A DNA stretch of 64,000 nucleotides from an uncultured Bacillota bacterium (GCA_949282275.1 CASDOO010000027.1:37791-101790); one strand, 5' to 3'; shown: positions 8,071 to 17,688, counted from the stretch's first letter. The notes: generated by a model from the sequence alone, not told the origin. Numbers and translations: made by a program.

Positions 8071-8613
8071 ATGAAAGAGAAAAAACGCTGTTCGTGGTGC
8101 AACCTGAACAATCCGCTCTACGTGAAGTACCATGACGAGGAATGGGGCGTCCTCAACCTCGACGAAAGGTATCTTTTCGAGATGCTTGTCCTGGAAACCT
8201 TCCAGGCAGGACTGACCTGGGAATGCGTCCTCAACAAGAGACGCGCCATCCGCGAGGCGTTCAAGAACTTCGACCCGGAAATGGTAGCCCAGTTCGACGG
8301 CAGGAAGGTCGACGACCTCATGACCGACTTGAAGATCATCCGCAACAGAAGGAAGATCTGGGCCGCCATCAACAATGCGAAGGTCTTCCTGGAGATCCAG
8401 AAGGAATTCCGCGGCTTTGCGAACTATCTCCTCTCCTTCACCAAGGGGAGGATCTACCGTGAGATCGGCACGACGGAGAACGTCCTCTCCGAAAGGATAT
8501 CCGATGACCTGAAAAGACGCGGGATGGGCTTCGTCGGCTCGACGATCGTCTTCTCCTATCTCGAGGCCATCGGCATCATCAAGGGACACGAGATGGACTG
8601 CTTCCTCTTCTGA
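8071..8613 (+). CDS. tag: DNA-3-methyladenine glycosylase I
   Basis: Excises 3-methyladenine from alkylated DNA. 180 residues, close to E. coli Tag (187). The N-terminus CSWCNLNNPLYVKYHDEEWG is diagnostic. The structural zinc site is complete: Cys7 and His21 at the N-terminus, His173 and Cys177 in GHEMDC at the C-terminus. The base-flipping and catalytic helix LVLETFQAGLTW (39-50) is intact. The 4-nt gap after the MGMT-like gene implies co-transcription as an alkylation-repair unit. Confidence 0.93.
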   Translation: MKEKKRCSWCNLNNPLYVKYHDEEWGVLNLDERYLFEMLVLETFQAGLTWECVLNKRRAIREAFKNFDPEMVAQFDGRKVDDLMTDLKIIRNRRKIWAAINNAKVFLEIQKEFRGFANYLLSFTKGRIYREIGTTENVLSERISDDLKRRGMGFVGSTIVFSYLEAIGIIKGHEMDCFLF

Positions 8614-8663
8614 AGAAGAAAAGCTTTGTTTCAAAAACAAGTTGGTTTATTCTTGTTTAACGA

Positions 8664-8706
8664 AAAAAGGCAGGAGACTATGCCTTTGTCTCCTGTCCTT
8701 TTTGTC
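8664..8706. terminator. Bidirectional terminator between tag and the YgbA-like gene
   Basis: A 13-bp stem (8666-8678 with 8688-8700) is flanked by A and T runs on both sides. It can end tag transcripts rightward and YgbA-like transcripts leftward. The right arm is inside the last codons of the minus-strand gene. Confidence 0.85.
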
Positions 8707-9046
8707 TTTCCTTCTTCGCGATTCGCCTTTTCTCCGCCTTCATGCTGAGGACGTGGTGGATGGCCATGATGGGACGATGGAAGAGCATCCTCGGGCCGGA
8801 GAAGCGCATGACTTCCCTGATCTTTTCCTTCATCTTCGGCATGTAGCAATGGACCTTGCAGTTGCTGCAGAAGGTCTTCTCCTTCATGAAGGGACAGACG
8901 TCGCTCCGGTGGAAGGCATAGTCTTTTAGCTCCCGGCATTCCGGACAGAGTTCCTTTCCCTTGGTATGGTGCTTTTTGTGGCAGTAGATGCGGATCATCT
9001 CCTCGACGACCTTCTTCTCGCGTTCGCGTTTCTTTTCGATTGTCAT
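8678..9046 (-). CDS. YgbA-like, nitrous-oxide-stimulated-promoter family protein
   Basis: 122 residues, basic and Cys/His-rich, matching the YgbA_NO type family (PF11756). Visible clusters are YCHKKHH, CPECREL, SDVCPF and CSNCKVHCY, followed by a proline- and Arg/Lys-rich tail. Family members are linked to nitrosative stress or nitrate-type regulation in enterobacteria; the biochemical role is not established. ATG at 9046 is chosen over an upstream TTG (9094) because a strong promoter has its -10 only 6 nt before this ATG, implying a leaderless mRNA. It is divergent from the transport operon at 9207 and shares its palindrome-rich control region. Confidence 0.75.
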   Translation of the reverse strand: MTIEKKREREKKVVEEMIRIYCHKKHHTKGKELCPECRELKDYAFHRSDVCPFMKEKTFCSNCKVHCYMPKMKEKIREVMRFSGPRMLFHRPIMAIHHVLSMKAEKRRIAKKERQKGQETKA

Positions 9047-9052
9047 GGCGTC

Positions 9053-9081
9053 AGGATAGGACGACGCCCTTGATTTGTCAA
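9053..9081 (-). promoter_or_regulatory. Promoter of the YgbA-like gene (leaderless)
   Basis: On the minus strand TTGACA (9076-9081), a 17-nt spacer and TATCCT (9053-9058). The -10 ends 6 nt before the ATG at 9046, so transcription should begin at or within a base or two of the start codon. No Shine-Dalgarno sequence is present. Confidence 0.65.
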
Positions 9082-9087
9082 CCTTTG

Positions 9088-9103
9088 TTAACAAAATTGT
9101 TAA
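9088..9103. promoter_or_regulatory. 16-nt palindrome (Rex-like operator candidate)
   Basis: TTAACAA-AA-TTGTTAA is a perfect dyad directly upstream of the -35 box of the YgbA-like gene. TTGTTAA/TTAACAA half-sites resemble those of the redox sensor Rex, although Rex sites normally have the half-sites in the opposite order with a 4-nt spacer. The regulator is therefore uncertain. Confidence 0.5.
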
Positions 9104-9119
9104 TCATGGCAAACATTCC

Positions 9120-9173
9120 TTGATAACCAACATTAACTTTGATAATATCGCTTGTTGTTAGCCTTGGTTATCA
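9120..9173 (+). promoter_or_regulatory. Promoter and TGATAACCAA inverted repeat of the ABC/ECF operon
   Basis: TTGATA (9120-9125), a 17-nt spacer and TAATAT (9143-9148) form a promoter. A perfect 10-bp inverted repeat flanks the -10. TGATAACCAA (9121-9130) overlaps the -35, and TTGGTTATCA (9164-9173) lies downstream in the leader. The layout suits repression by a dimeric or looping regulator. No regulator gene adjoins it. Confidence 0.55.
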
Positions 9174-9206
9174 CGATGACCGGGGATTCCTTGAAAGGGA
9201 GCATCC

Positions 9207-10940
9207 ATGATCGACAAAGATTTGCTGCGCCTGCTTGGGAAGGACAGGAAGTACCTCGTCCTGACGACGCTTTCGATGGTCCTCGTCCTTCTTTCCAACA
9301 TCGCCATCAGTTTCGCCATCTGCCATTTCTTTTATCTCTTTTCCCATGCCGAAAGCGGCATGGCCTATCTCTTCCCATCCCTTCTTCTTTCCCTTGCCGT
9401 CCTTCTGCGCTTCCTCTTCGGCTTTTTGCGGGAGAGGGCCAAGGAACGGATCGGAAGGGAAGTCCGGAAGAAGATACGGCGGATGGCCTATGACAAGATC
9501 CTCCGTCTCGGGGAGGGCGAAAACCGTTCTCTGTCCCTTTCCGGCATGACGCAGGTGACGATGGAGGGCGTCGAGCAGCTCGATCTCTACTATTCCTCCT
9601 ATCTGCCCCAGTTCTTCTATGCCATGATCGCCCCGATCGTCCTCTTCCTCGTCCTTGTCTTCGTCTCCTGGCGGGCAAGCCTTGTCCTTCTAGGCCTTGT
9701 TCCCCTCATTCCGATCTCCATCATCCTCTTCTCCCACTATGCCAAGCGGATCTTTGCCAAGTACTGGGGAAAGTACATCGCCATGGGCGATGACTTCCTC
9801 GATGCCATCCAGGGGTTCAAGGAACTGAAGATCTTCGACGCGGACGGAAGGCAGGAAGAGAAGATCCAGCAAAGCTCCGAATCCTTCCGCCACGTCACGA
9901 TGCGCGTCCTTGTCATGCAGCTCTTCTCCACGACGATCATGGACCTTGTCGCCTATGCCGGGGCAGGAGGGGGCATCGCCCTTGCCATATTGGACCTGCA
10001 GGCGGGGACGATCTCCCCCTTTGCCTGTCTTTTCGTCGTCCTCGAGGCGGTCGAGTTTTTCCTGCCGATGCGCGCCTTCGGAAGTGCCTTCCACGTTGCC
10101 ATGAACGGCCTTTCCGCCGGAAGGAAGATCTTAGACCTTCTTGCCATGAAGGAAGAGCCGTGGGGAGAGAAGAGCCTTCCCGGATCGGAGATGGCCCTCT
10201 TTCATGTCACTTTCTCCTATGACGGGAAGAAGGACGTCCTGAAGGACGTCGACCTATCCTTGGAGAAGGGAAGGCTGACGGCCATCGTCGGCAAGAGCGG
10301 ATGCGGAAAGTCGACCATCGTCCGCCTTCTTCTGGGACAGGGGATGCCTTCCTCCGGAAAGGTCCTTCTTTCGGGAAGGGACATCCGCGAAGGCACGCGC
10401 GAGGATCTCTATGGCAAGATAGCCGTCGTCTCCCCGGAGACCTATCTTTTCCACGAGAGCATAAGGGACAATTTCCTCATGGCGAGGAAGGATCTTGACG
10501 ACGCACAAATAGAGAAGGCCCTTCAGGAGGTCCGCCTTTCCGCCCTTCTTCTAAGGGAAGGCGGCCTTGGCCATGTCCTGAGGGAAGGGGCGGAGGATCT
10601 CTCCGGCGGGGAAAGGCAACGTCTATCCCTTGCCATTGCCCTTCTTGCCGACAGGGACATCTATCTTTTCGACGAGGCAACGAGCAACATCGATATCGAA
10701 AGCGAGAAGATCGTCCTGGAGAAGATCCTCTCCCTGCGCAAACGGGGGAAGACCATCCTCCTCATCTCCCACCGCCTTGTCAACGTGGTCCAGAGCGACA
10801 GGATCTACTTCCTGAGGGAGGGAAGGATTGAGGAAGCGGGAAGGCATGAGGAACTGATGGAAAAGGGCGGCGAGTATGCGACGCTCTATCTTAGACAGCG
10901 GGAACTGGAGGAGAGTCCGCTTAGGGAGGTCCTGGCATGA
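9207..10940 (+). CDS. Half-ABC transporter (permease-ATPase), CydD-like
   Basis: 577 residues: six predicted membrane helices (about 18-280) fused to an ATPase with Walker A GKSGCGKST (362-370), LSGGE (465-469) and Walker B/D-loop LFDEATSNID. The fold is that of type IV ABC exporters and resembles CydD. The next gene encodes its probable heterodimer partner and overlaps it by 4 nt (ATGA). ECF genes follow in the same coupled operon. Related half-transporter pairs export thiols (CydDC) or import metallophores (YbtPQ, IrtAB types), so both directions are possible. The signature is canonical here but not in the partner, as in heterodimers with one weak ATP site. Confidence 0.82.
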   Translation: MIDKDLLRLLGKDRKYLVLTTLSMVLVLLSNIAISFAICHFFYLFSHAESGMAYLFPSLLLSLAVLLRFLFGFLRERAKERIGREVRKKIRRMAYDKILRLGEGENRSLSLSGMTQVTMEGVEQLDLYYSSYLPQFFYAMIAPIVLFLVLVFVSWRASLVLLGLVPLIPISIILFSHYAKRIFAKYWGKYIAMGDDFLDAIQGFKELKIFDADGRQEEKIQQSSESFRHVTMRVLVMQLFSTTIMDLVAYAGAGGGIALAILDLQAGTISPFACLFVVLEAVEFFLPMRAFGSAFHVAMNGLSAGRKILDLLAMKEEPWGEKSLPGSEMALFHVTFSYDGKKDVLKDVDLSLEKGRLTAIVGKSGCGKSTIVRLLLGQGMPSSGKVLLSGRDIREGTREDLYGKIAVVSPETYLFHESIRDNFLMARKDLDDAQIEKALQEVRLSALLLREGGLGHVLREGAEDLSGGERQRLSLAIALLADRDIYLFDEATSNIDIESEKIVLEKILSLRKRGKTILLISHRLVNVVQSDRIYFLREGRIEEAGRHEELMEKGGEYATLYLRQRELEESPLREVLA

Positions 10941-12619
10941 AAAAGACTAGAAGAAACGGCATCGTCATCATGTTCCGCCTCTTTGGCCTCCTTGGCAACC
11001 TCAGTCTCTTCATGGTCCTTGCCATCCTCAATGGCCTCCTTGGCAACCTGATGGCCTTTGCCGTCCCGACGCTTGGCGCCCTGGCCGTGGTCAAGGCCCT
11101 GGGCGAGGATATCATTCTCTCCTATGGCGCCATCATCGCCATCCTCGTCTCCTGCGGCGTCCTGCGCGGCATCCTTCGCTATCTTGAGCAGTATTCCAAT
11201 CACTTCATCGCCTTCAAGATCCTTGCCATCCTTCGGGACAGGGTCTTCAAGGCCCTAAGACGGCTTGGCCCGGCGAAGGTCGAGGAAAAGGAGAAGGGGG
11301 GGCTTCTCTCCCTGGTGACTTCCGACATCGAGACCTTGGAGGTCTTCTATGCCCATACGCTCTCCCCCATCGCCATCGCCATCCTTTTCTCGCTTGTCGT
11401 CTTCCTTCTCGTCGGCTTCCTTTCGTCCTTTGTCCTTGCCCTCGTCGCCCTTCTTGGCTATCTCCTTGTCGGCATCCTCCTGCCCGTCCTTTCCTCGAAG
11501 CTGCTCAAGGACGTCGGCGTCGACTATCGGAAGGAATTTGCCTCCTTTGGCTCCTATTTCCTGGATTCCATCAAGGGCATAAGGGAAGTCCTCCTCTATG
11601 GAAAGGGACAGGAACGCGGAAAGGAGAACGACAGAAGGACGGACAGCCTCCTTTCCCAGACAAGAAGGCTCAAGGACAGGACGGCCTTCTTCATGCTGAC
11701 GACGGAATTCGTCGTCACCCTCGTCTTCTCCCTTGCCGTGATGGTCTCTTTCTTCCTCGTCCAGGAGGGCCTTCCCCTTCCGCGGGCGGTCCTTGGGATG
11801 GTGATGATCCTTTCTTCCTTCGGTCCCGTCCTTGCCATCGCGAACCTCCCCGCGAACCTTACCCAGACCTTCGCAAGCGGCGACAGGCTTCTCGACCTCG
11901 TCGACGAGAAGGGCGAAATCGAGGATGTCATCGATGGAAAGGACTTTGCCTTCGACAGTCTCCGGGTCGAGAATCTTGTCTTTTCCTATGAGGACGGAAA
12001 AAAGATCCTCGACGGGGATTTCTTCCATGTCGAAAAAGGCGAGATCGTCGGCATCAAGGGCGAAAGCGGAGAAGGGAAGTCTACCCTCCTCAAGCTCCTT
12101 CTGGGCTTTGTGAAAAAGGAAGAGGGACAGATCGAGTATTCCGGCATTCCCATCGAGGAAATCAATACCAAGTCCCTTAGGGACAATGTCACGATGGTCT
12201 CGCAGACGACCTATCTCTTCAACGGAACGATAGAAGACAACCTCCGGATCGCTCGCCAGGACAGCACGCCTGAGGAGATGATTCAGGCCTTGGAAGAAGC
12301 GTCCCTCTCCGATTTCGTGAAGGAGCGGGAGAAAGGCCTGAGGACGTCTGTCGGCGAGATGGGAAGGCTTCTCTCCGCCGGGGAAAGGCAGCGCCTTGGC
12401 CTTGCCCGGGCCTTCCTTAGGAAGGCACCCCTTGTCCTTTTGGACGAGCCGACGAGCAACGTGGACGGCATCAACGAGGGCATTATCCTCTCTTCGATCC
12501 TGAAAAAGAAGAAGGACCATGCCTTCCTGCTTGTCTCCCATCGGAGCTCGACCCTTGCGATATGCGACCGTGTCTACGTCCTGAAGGACGGAAGAATGAT
12601 GGAGGAAACGAAAGAATGA
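10937..12619 (+). CDS. Half-ABC transporter (permease-ATPase), CydC-like partner
   Basis: 560 residues with an N-terminal six-helix permease, then an ATPase with Walker A GESGEGKST, a variant signature LSAGE instead of LSGGE, and LLDEPTSNVDG. The missing second Gly suggests that one composite ATP site of the heterodimer is degenerate. The ATG overlaps the stop of the first half-transporter by 4 nt, and its own TGA overlaps the start of the S component. Translation of all five genes of the operon is therefore coupled, which favours a stoichiometric functional unit with the ECF module. Confidence 0.82.
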   Translation: MKKTRRNGIVIMFRLFGLLGNLSLFMVLAILNGLLGNLMAFAVPTLGALAVVKALGEDIILSYGAIIAILVSCGVLRGILRYLEQYSNHFIAFKILAILRDRVFKALRRLGPAKVEEKEKGGLLSLVTSDIETLEVFYAHTLSPIAIAILFSLVVFLLVGFLSSFVLALVALLGYLLVGILLPVLSSKLLKDVGVDYRKEFASFGSYFLDSIKGIREVLLYGKGQERGKENDRRTDSLLSQTRRLKDRTAFFMLTTEFVVTLVFSLAVMVSFFLVQEGLPLPRAVLGMVMILSSFGPVLAIANLPANLTQTFASGDRLLDLVDEKGEIEDVIDGKDFAFDSLRVENLVFSYEDGKKILDGDFFHVEKGEIVGIKGESGEGKSTLLKLLLGFVKKEEGQIEYSGIPIEEINTKSLRDNVTMVSQTTYLFNGTIEDNLRIARQDSTPEEMIQALEEASLSDFVKEREKGLRTSVGEMGRLLSAGERQRLGLARAFLRKAPLVLLDEPTSNVDGINEGIILSSILKKKKDHAFLLVSHRSSTLAICDRVYVLKDGRMMEETKE

Positions 12620-13260
12620 ACGATGAAGAAAAGAAGAACGAGGCGGAAGAGGAGCTGACCTTCCCCCAGGAAGAAAAGGCGCCAAAGAAGGAAAAGGAGG
12701 ACACCGGGAAGGTCTTCCTTCGCTTCCAGGTCCGGGACATCGTCTTTCTGGCGATCGTCTCCGCCCTCTGTCTTGTCACCTGCGCCGTGATGCCGCTTGT
12801 CATCTCTCTCCAGCATCAGATCTTCGGCATCGCCCAGGTCGTCACCGGATTCCAGCTTGCCCTCTTCTTTGCCATCGGCCTGTACAAGGTCCGCAAGCCG
12901 GGCGCCCTCTTCCTCATGGCCTGCTTCACCGGCATAATCCAGCTCATCATGGCCCCGCCGATGTTCTTCTCCAACATCGTCTGCGGCCTTATCCTGGAGG
13001 CCCTTGTCCTTCTTTTCTTCCGTGGCTATCGCAAGGACAGGGCAATCTTCTTTGCCGTCCTTCTCTACAATCCCCTTTCCCTTCCCTTCAACTATCTCTA
13101 CAACCTTGCCATCGGAAACGAGGAAATCACCGCCGTCGCCGCCAACAACCCCTGGGGTGCCGTCGGCATGAGCGTCGCCGTCCTTGCCATCGCCGCCGTG
13201 GGTGGCCTTGTCGGACTGAAGGTCAGCAAGGAACTGAAGAAGGCGGGCGTCCTCAAATGA
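12616..13260 (+). CDS. ECF transporter S component, Trep_Strep/MptD-like
   Basis: 214 residues: a charged N-terminal tail (about 30 residues, Glu/Lys-rich), then six hydrophobic segments. QIFGIAQVVTG near 55-65 and the pattern of Pro- and Gly-containing helices resemble the Trep_Strep family (PF09605) of putative substrate-binding ECF subunits. The ligand of that family is not established. It starts at ATG 12616 within the ATGA overlap, and GGAGG in the preceding gene acts as ribosome-binding site. The EcfT and EcfA genes directly downstream make an ECF role likely. Confidence 0.75.
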   Translation: MNDEEKKNEAEEELTFPQEEKAPKKEKEDTGKVFLRFQVRDIVFLAIVSALCLVTCAVMPLVISLQHQIFGIAQVVTGFQLALFFAIGLYKVRKPGALFLMACFTGIIQLIMAPPMFFSNIVCGLILEALVLLFFRGYRKDRAIFFAVLLYNPLSLPFNYLYNLAIGNEEITAVAANNPWGAVGMSVAVLAIAAVGGLVGLKVSKELKKAGVLK

Positions 13261-13934
13261 CTTCCTTCCTCTATGTCCGGAGGCCGATCTATCCCCTGGT
13301 TACCCTGCTTCTTGTCCTTGTCGTCCTCGTCTTCGGCCTTTGCATGGCAAAGGACCTTTCGACCCTCTATTTCCTCGGCGGCGTCTATCTGCTCTATCTG
13401 GCTTTCGGCTATTGGAAGGCCTGCCTTGGAATCCTTCCCGTCGCCGCGGTCTTCGTCGGTCTCTTTGCCGGATTGACCTATGCCATTTCCAAGGACACGC
13501 AGGAGACCGTCGCCGCGACAAACCGCGTCCTTGCCGTCCTTGTCGCCGTCATCCCCTCCCTTGGCATGAAGCCGATCGACCTTGTCCGCTCCCTCAACGC
13601 CATCCATGTCTCCAGGAAGGTGACCTTGGGAATGCTCATCACGTGGACGTTCTTCCCCCTGCTCAAGAGGGAGGTAAAGACCGTAAGGGAGGCGATGAAG
13701 ACAAGAGGGGCCTCTTCCGTTCTCTCCCCGCAGGTCCTCTACCGTTCCTTCCTCGTTCCCCTGACGATGCGCCTGGTCAACATCTCCGACACCCTTTCCC
13801 TCTCCGTTGAGACGCGGGGCTATGTCCTGGACAGGACGCCCTTTACGATCTACCATCCCCGAAGGCTGACCATGCTCGACTTCCTTCCGCTCCTTCTTGT
13901 CGTGTCGGGCATCGTCCTGGTGTGCGTATTATGA
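13257..13934 (+). CDS. ecfT: ECF transporter T component
   Basis: 225-residue integral membrane protein. Several helices are followed by a cytoplasmic region with two Ala-Arg-Gly-type motifs, here REAMKTRGA and VETRGYV. In EcfT proteins these (xARGx) dock onto the ATPases. The context is unambiguous: S component upstream and fused ATPase downstream, each with a 4-nt ATGA overlap. It is a dedicated (group I type) ECF transporter with its own energising unit. Confidence 0.85.
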   Translation: MTSFLYVRRPIYPLVTLLLVLVVLVFGLCMAKDLSTLYFLGGVYLLYLAFGYWKACLGILPVAAVFVGLFAGLTYAISKDTQETVAATNRVLAVLVAVIPSLGMKPIDLVRSLNAIHVSRKVTLGMLITWTFFPLLKREVKTVREAMKTRGASSVLSPQVLYRSFLVPLTMRLVNISDTLSLSVETRGYVLDRTPFTIYHPRRLTMLDFLPLLLVVSGIVLVCVL

Positions 13935-15388
13935 ACAAGGTCATCGAATTCCGGGACGTCTCCTTCAGTTACGACGGAAGGAAGGCCGTCCTCCTTGGCT
14001 GTTCCTTCCATGTCGACCAAGGGGAACTCGTCCTCATAAGCGGCTCTTCCGGTTCGGGAAAGAGCACCATCGCCAACCTCCTCTCCGGCATCATCCCCGC
14101 CGTGGTCAAGGGCAAGACAAGGGGCGAGGTCCTTCTCTATGGCAAGGACGTCAAGGAAGAGGGCATCGGAAGCCTCTCGCGCAAGGTCGCGACGGTCCTC
14201 CAGGATGCCGACAGCCAGATCGTCAATTCCATCGTCGAGGACGAGCTGGCCTTCGGATTGGAGAACTTCGCCGTGCCGGAAAGAGAGATGGAAGAGAGGA
14301 TCGCCTCTCTTTCCCGACTCTTCGGCCTGGACATCCACAAGGACACCAAGACCCTCTCCGGCGGCCAGAAGCAGAAGCTCGTCATCGCCTCCGCCCTTGC
14401 CATGGGACAGAGGATTCTCCTCCTGGACGAGCCTTTGGCAAACCTCGACCGGACAAGCGCCATCGAACTTCTCTCCATCCTCAGGAAGATGGCAAGGGAA
14501 GGCTATTCGATCGTCCTCATGGAACACCGGCTCGACCTCGTCCTTCCCTTCGTCGACAGGATCTATCGTCTCGACAGGGGGCGTATGGAAAGGGTGGAAG
14601 ACGTCGATGCCTTCCACGCCAAGGAGAATGGCACCATCGGAAGTCCCAAGGCAAGCCTGGCGACGGGAAGGAAGATCCTCCGTTTGGAGGACGTCTCCGT
14701 CATCAAGGGGAAGAGGCTAATCCTCAAGGACGTTTCCCTCTCCCTTGCCGAAGGCGAGAAGCTTCTTCTCGTCGGCGAGAACGGCTGCGGGAAGACGACG
14801 CTCTTGAGGACTCTTGCCAAGCTCGAGAGGTGCAGGAAGGGCCGTGTCCTCCAGGACATCGACCCGAAACTTGGCCAGCGAAAGCACGGAAACCGGAAAT
14901 ACTACCGCAAGGTCGGCATCATCTATCAGAATCCCAACTACCAGCTCTTCATGGACACGGTCGAGAAGGAAGTCCTTTTCGGGGCCGAAAGTCCGGAATA
15001 CGCCGAGAGGATGCTTTCCCTCTTCGACCTCCTTTCGCTCAAGGACAGGCATCCCCACTCCCTTTCCGAAGGCCAGAAGAGACGCCTTGCCATCGCCGCG
15101 GTGATGGCGACGAAGCCCACCGTCGTCCTTCTTGACGAACCCACCGTCGGCCAGGATTCCCTCTCCCTTTCCAAGATCGTCTTTGCCCTTCTTGTCATCC
15201 ACGAGGAAGAGAGGAACACGATGGTCACCATCAGTCACGATAGGCGCGTCCTTAAAAGCCTTGCCGACCGCGTCCTCTGGATCGAAAAGGGCGCGATCCG
15301 CCAAGAAGGGGACATTTCCGTCGGAAAGGCGTTCTTCGAGCAGGAAATTCCTTCGATGCAATCAAATCGATTGACGGAAGGAAGATAA
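13931..15388 (+). CDS. ECF transporter fused ATPase (EcfA-EcfA')
   Basis: 485 residues with two complete ABC domains in one chain. The first has GSSGSGKST near 39-47, LSGGQKQKL and LLDEPLANLD. The second has GENGCGKTT near 280, LSEGQKRRL and LLDEPTVGQD. Fused ATPases replace the separate EcfA1/EcfA2 pair in dedicated ECF systems. ATG at 13931 overlaps the ecfT stop; an in-frame GTG 9 nt upstream is less likely. This is the last gene of the operon. No clear terminator precedes pflB 54 nt on. Confidence 0.88.
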   Translation: MNKVIEFRDVSFSYDGRKAVLLGCSFHVDQGELVLISGSSGSGKSTIANLLSGIIPAVVKGKTRGEVLLYGKDVKEEGIGSLSRKVATVLQDADSQIVNSIVEDELAFGLENFAVPEREMEERIASLSRLFGLDIHKDTKTLSGGQKQKLVIASALAMGQRILLLDEPLANLDRTSAIELLSILRKMAREGYSIVLMEHRLDLVLPFVDRIYRLDRGRMERVEDVDAFHAKENGTIGSPKASLATGRKILRLEDVSVIKGKRLILKDVSLSLAEGEKLLLVGENGCGKTTLLRTLAKLERCRKGRVLQDIDPKLGQRKHGNRKYYRKVGIIYQNPNYQLFMDTVEKEVLFGAESPEYAERMLSLFDLLSLKDRHPHSLSEGQKRRLAIAAVMATKPTVVLLDEPTVGQDSLSLSKIVFALLVIHEEERNTMVTISHDRRVLKSLADRVLWIEKGAIRQEGDISVGKAFFEQEIPSMQSNRLTEGR

Positions 15389-15441
15389 GTCTTTAAACTT
15401 TCAAAGGCTGTTTTCGATTACCACAAGGAGGTAATTTGCAT

Positions 15442-17688
15442 ATGAGAGAAGAATGGAAGGGATTCGTCCCGGGACACTACGAGGAAGAAATCGACGTCCG
15501 GGACTTCATCCAGAAGAACTACACGCCCTATGATGGCGATGAGTCCTTCCTCGAGGGACCGACTCAGGCCACCGACAGGCTTTGGGGCCATCTCCAGGAG
15601 CTCCAGAAGGAAGAGAGGGCCAAGGGCGGCGTCCTCGACATGGAAGAGCATGTCGTCTCCAGCATCAATGCCTATGGACCGGCCTACCTCTCCCCCGAAG
15701 GCGCGGGCGACGAGAAGGTCGTCGGACTCCAGACCGACAAGCCCCTCAAGAGGGCCTTCATGCCCTATGGCGGCATCAAGATGGCCGAGGAGAGCTTGAC
15801 CACCTACGGCTACACGCCCGATCCGGAACTCCACAAGATCTTCAACGACTACCACAAGACCCACAACCAGGGTGTCTTCGATGTCTACACCCCCGAGATG
15901 CGCAAGGCCAGGCATAGCCACATCATCACCGGCCTTCCCGACACCTATGGCAGAGGAAGGATCGTCGGCGACTATCGCCGTGTTGCCCTCTATGGCATCG
16001 ACTACCTCATCGAGAAGAAGAAGGAAGACTTCGCCAACACCGGCGATGGCACGATGACCGACGACGTCATCCGCCAGAGGGAGGAAATCTCCGACCAGGT
16101 CAAGTCCCTCCTTGCCATGAAGAAGCTTGCCGAGAGCTATGGCTTCGACATTTCCAAGCCCGCCAAGAACGCCAGGGAAGCCTTCCAGTGGCTCTACTTC
16201 GGCTATCTTGCCGCCATCAAGACGCAGAACGGCGCCGCCATGTCCGTCGGCCGCATTTCCACCTTCCTGGACATCTACATCGAAAGGGACCTCAAGAACG
16301 GCACCCTGACGGAGAAGGAGGCCCAGGAGCTTGTCGACCATCTCGTCATGAAGTTCCGCATGGTCAAGTTCGCCCGCATTCCTTCCTACAACCAGCTCTT
16401 CTCCGGCGATCCCGTCTGGGCGACCCTCGAGCTTGCTGGCATGGGCATGGACGGAAGGAGCATGGTCACCAAGAACGACTTCCGTTTCCTCCACACCCTC
16501 GAGAACATGGGACCTTCCCCCGAGCCGAACCTCACCGTCCTCTATTCGCCTAGGCTTGGCATCAACTTCAAGCGCTATGCTTCCCGCATCTCTATCGAGA
16601 CCTCTTCCATCCAGTACGAGAACGACGAGGTCATGCGTCCGGTCTGGAAGGACGACTACTCCATCTGCTGCTGCGTCTCCGCTACCGAGACCGGCAAGGA
16701 AATGCAGTTCTTCGGCGCCAGGGCAAATCTTGCCAAGTGCCTTCTTTACGCCATCAACGGCGGCAAGGACGAGATGCTCAAGACCCAGGTCGGCCCCGAG
16801 CTTGCCCCGATCACGAGCGAATACCTCGACTACGACGAGGTCGTCCACAAGTTCGATCTCATGATGGACTGGCTTGCCAAGCTCTACGTCAACGTCCTCA
16901 ACGCCATCCACTACATGCACGACAAGTACTACTATGAGGCTGCCGAGATGGCCCTCATCGATACCGACGTCCGCCGCACCTTCGCGACCGGCATCGCCGG
17001 CTTCAGCCACGTCGTCGATTCCCTTTCCGCCATCAAGTATGCCAAGGTCAAGGCCATCCGCGATGAGGACGGCATCGTCACCGACTTCGAGATCGAGGGC
17101 GACTTCCCCCGTTACGGAAACGACGACGAGCGTGCCGACTCCATCGCCGTCGACCTTCTCAAGACCTTCATGAAGAAGATCCGCAAGCACCACACCTATC
17201 GCAATTCCGAGGCCACGACCTCCATCCTCACCATCACCTCCAACGTTGTCTACGGAAAGGCTACGGGTGCCCTGCCCGACGGCAGAAAGGCCAAGGAGCC
17301 CTTCGCTCCGGGTGCCAACCCCGCCTATGGTGCCGAGAAGAACGGCCTCCTTGCTTCCCTCAACTCCGTCGCCAAGCTTCCCTATGAGTATGCCCTCGAC
17401 GGCATCTCCAACACGCAGACCATCAATCCGGGTGCCCTCGGCCACGATGTCAATGAGCGCGTCACCAACCTCGTCAACGTCCTCGACGGCTACTTCACCA
17501 ACGGCGGCCATCACCTCAACGTCAACGTCTTCGGCAGGGAGAAGCTCATCGACTGCATGGAGCATCCCGAGAAGCCCGAATACGCCAACTTCACCATCCG
17601 TGTCTCCGGCTATGCGGTCAAGTTCATCGACCTGACCAGGGAGCAGCAGCTGGACGTCATCTCCAGGACCTGCCACAGCGAGCTTTGA
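15442..17688 (+). CDS. pflB: Pyruvate formate-lyase
   Basis: Glycyl-radical enzyme splitting pyruvate with CoA into acetyl-CoA and formate under anaerobiosis. The 748 residues match the family length. The catalytic cysteines lie in SICCCVSA: Cys410 and Cys411 align with the canonical pair, and Cys409 is an extra third Cys. The radical glycine is in RVSGYAV (G723), 25 residues from the C-terminus as usual. The start is ATG 15442 with AAGGAGGT 9 nt upstream; a TTG two codons earlier is less likely. Codon use is strongly C-ending, consistent with high expression. The activase gene overlaps its stop. Confidence 0.97.
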   Translation: MREEWKGFVPGHYEEEIDVRDFIQKNYTPYDGDESFLEGPTQATDRLWGHLQELQKEERAKGGVLDMEEHVVSSINAYGPAYLSPEGAGDEKVVGLQTDKPLKRAFMPYGGIKMAEESLTTYGYTPDPELHKIFNDYHKTHNQGVFDVYTPEMRKARHSHIITGLPDTYGRGRIVGDYRRVALYGIDYLIEKKKEDFANTGDGTMTDDVIRQREEISDQVKSLLAMKKLAESYGFDISKPAKNAREAFQWLYFGYLAAIKTQNGAAMSVGRISTFLDIYIERDLKNGTLTEKEAQELVDHLVMKFRMVKFARIPSYNQLFSGDPVWATLELAGMGMDGRSMVTKNDFRFLHTLENMGPSPEPNLTVLYSPRLGINFKRYASRISIETSSIQYENDEVMRPVWKDDYSICCCVSATETGKEMQFFGARANLAKCLLYAINGGKDEMLKTQVGPELAPITSEYLDYDEVVHKFDLMMDWLAKLYVNVLNAIHYMHDKYYYEAAEMALIDTDVRRTFATGIAGFSHVVDSLSAIKYAKVKAIRDEDGIVTDFEIEGDFPRYGNDDERADSIAVDLLKTFMKKIRKHHTYRNSEATTSILTITSNVVYGKATGALPDGRKAKEPFAPGANPAYGAEKNGLLASLNSVAKLPYEYALDGISNTQTINPGALGHDVNERVTNLVNVLDGYFTNGGHHLNVNVFGREKLIDCMEHPEKPEYANFTIRVSGYAVKFIDLTREQQLDVISRTCHSEL

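Noticed and set aside
15418..17676. 752-codon open frame antisense to pflB
   Set aside because: Shadow of a highly biased gene; composition (long Asp/Gly/Val runs) is not protein-like.
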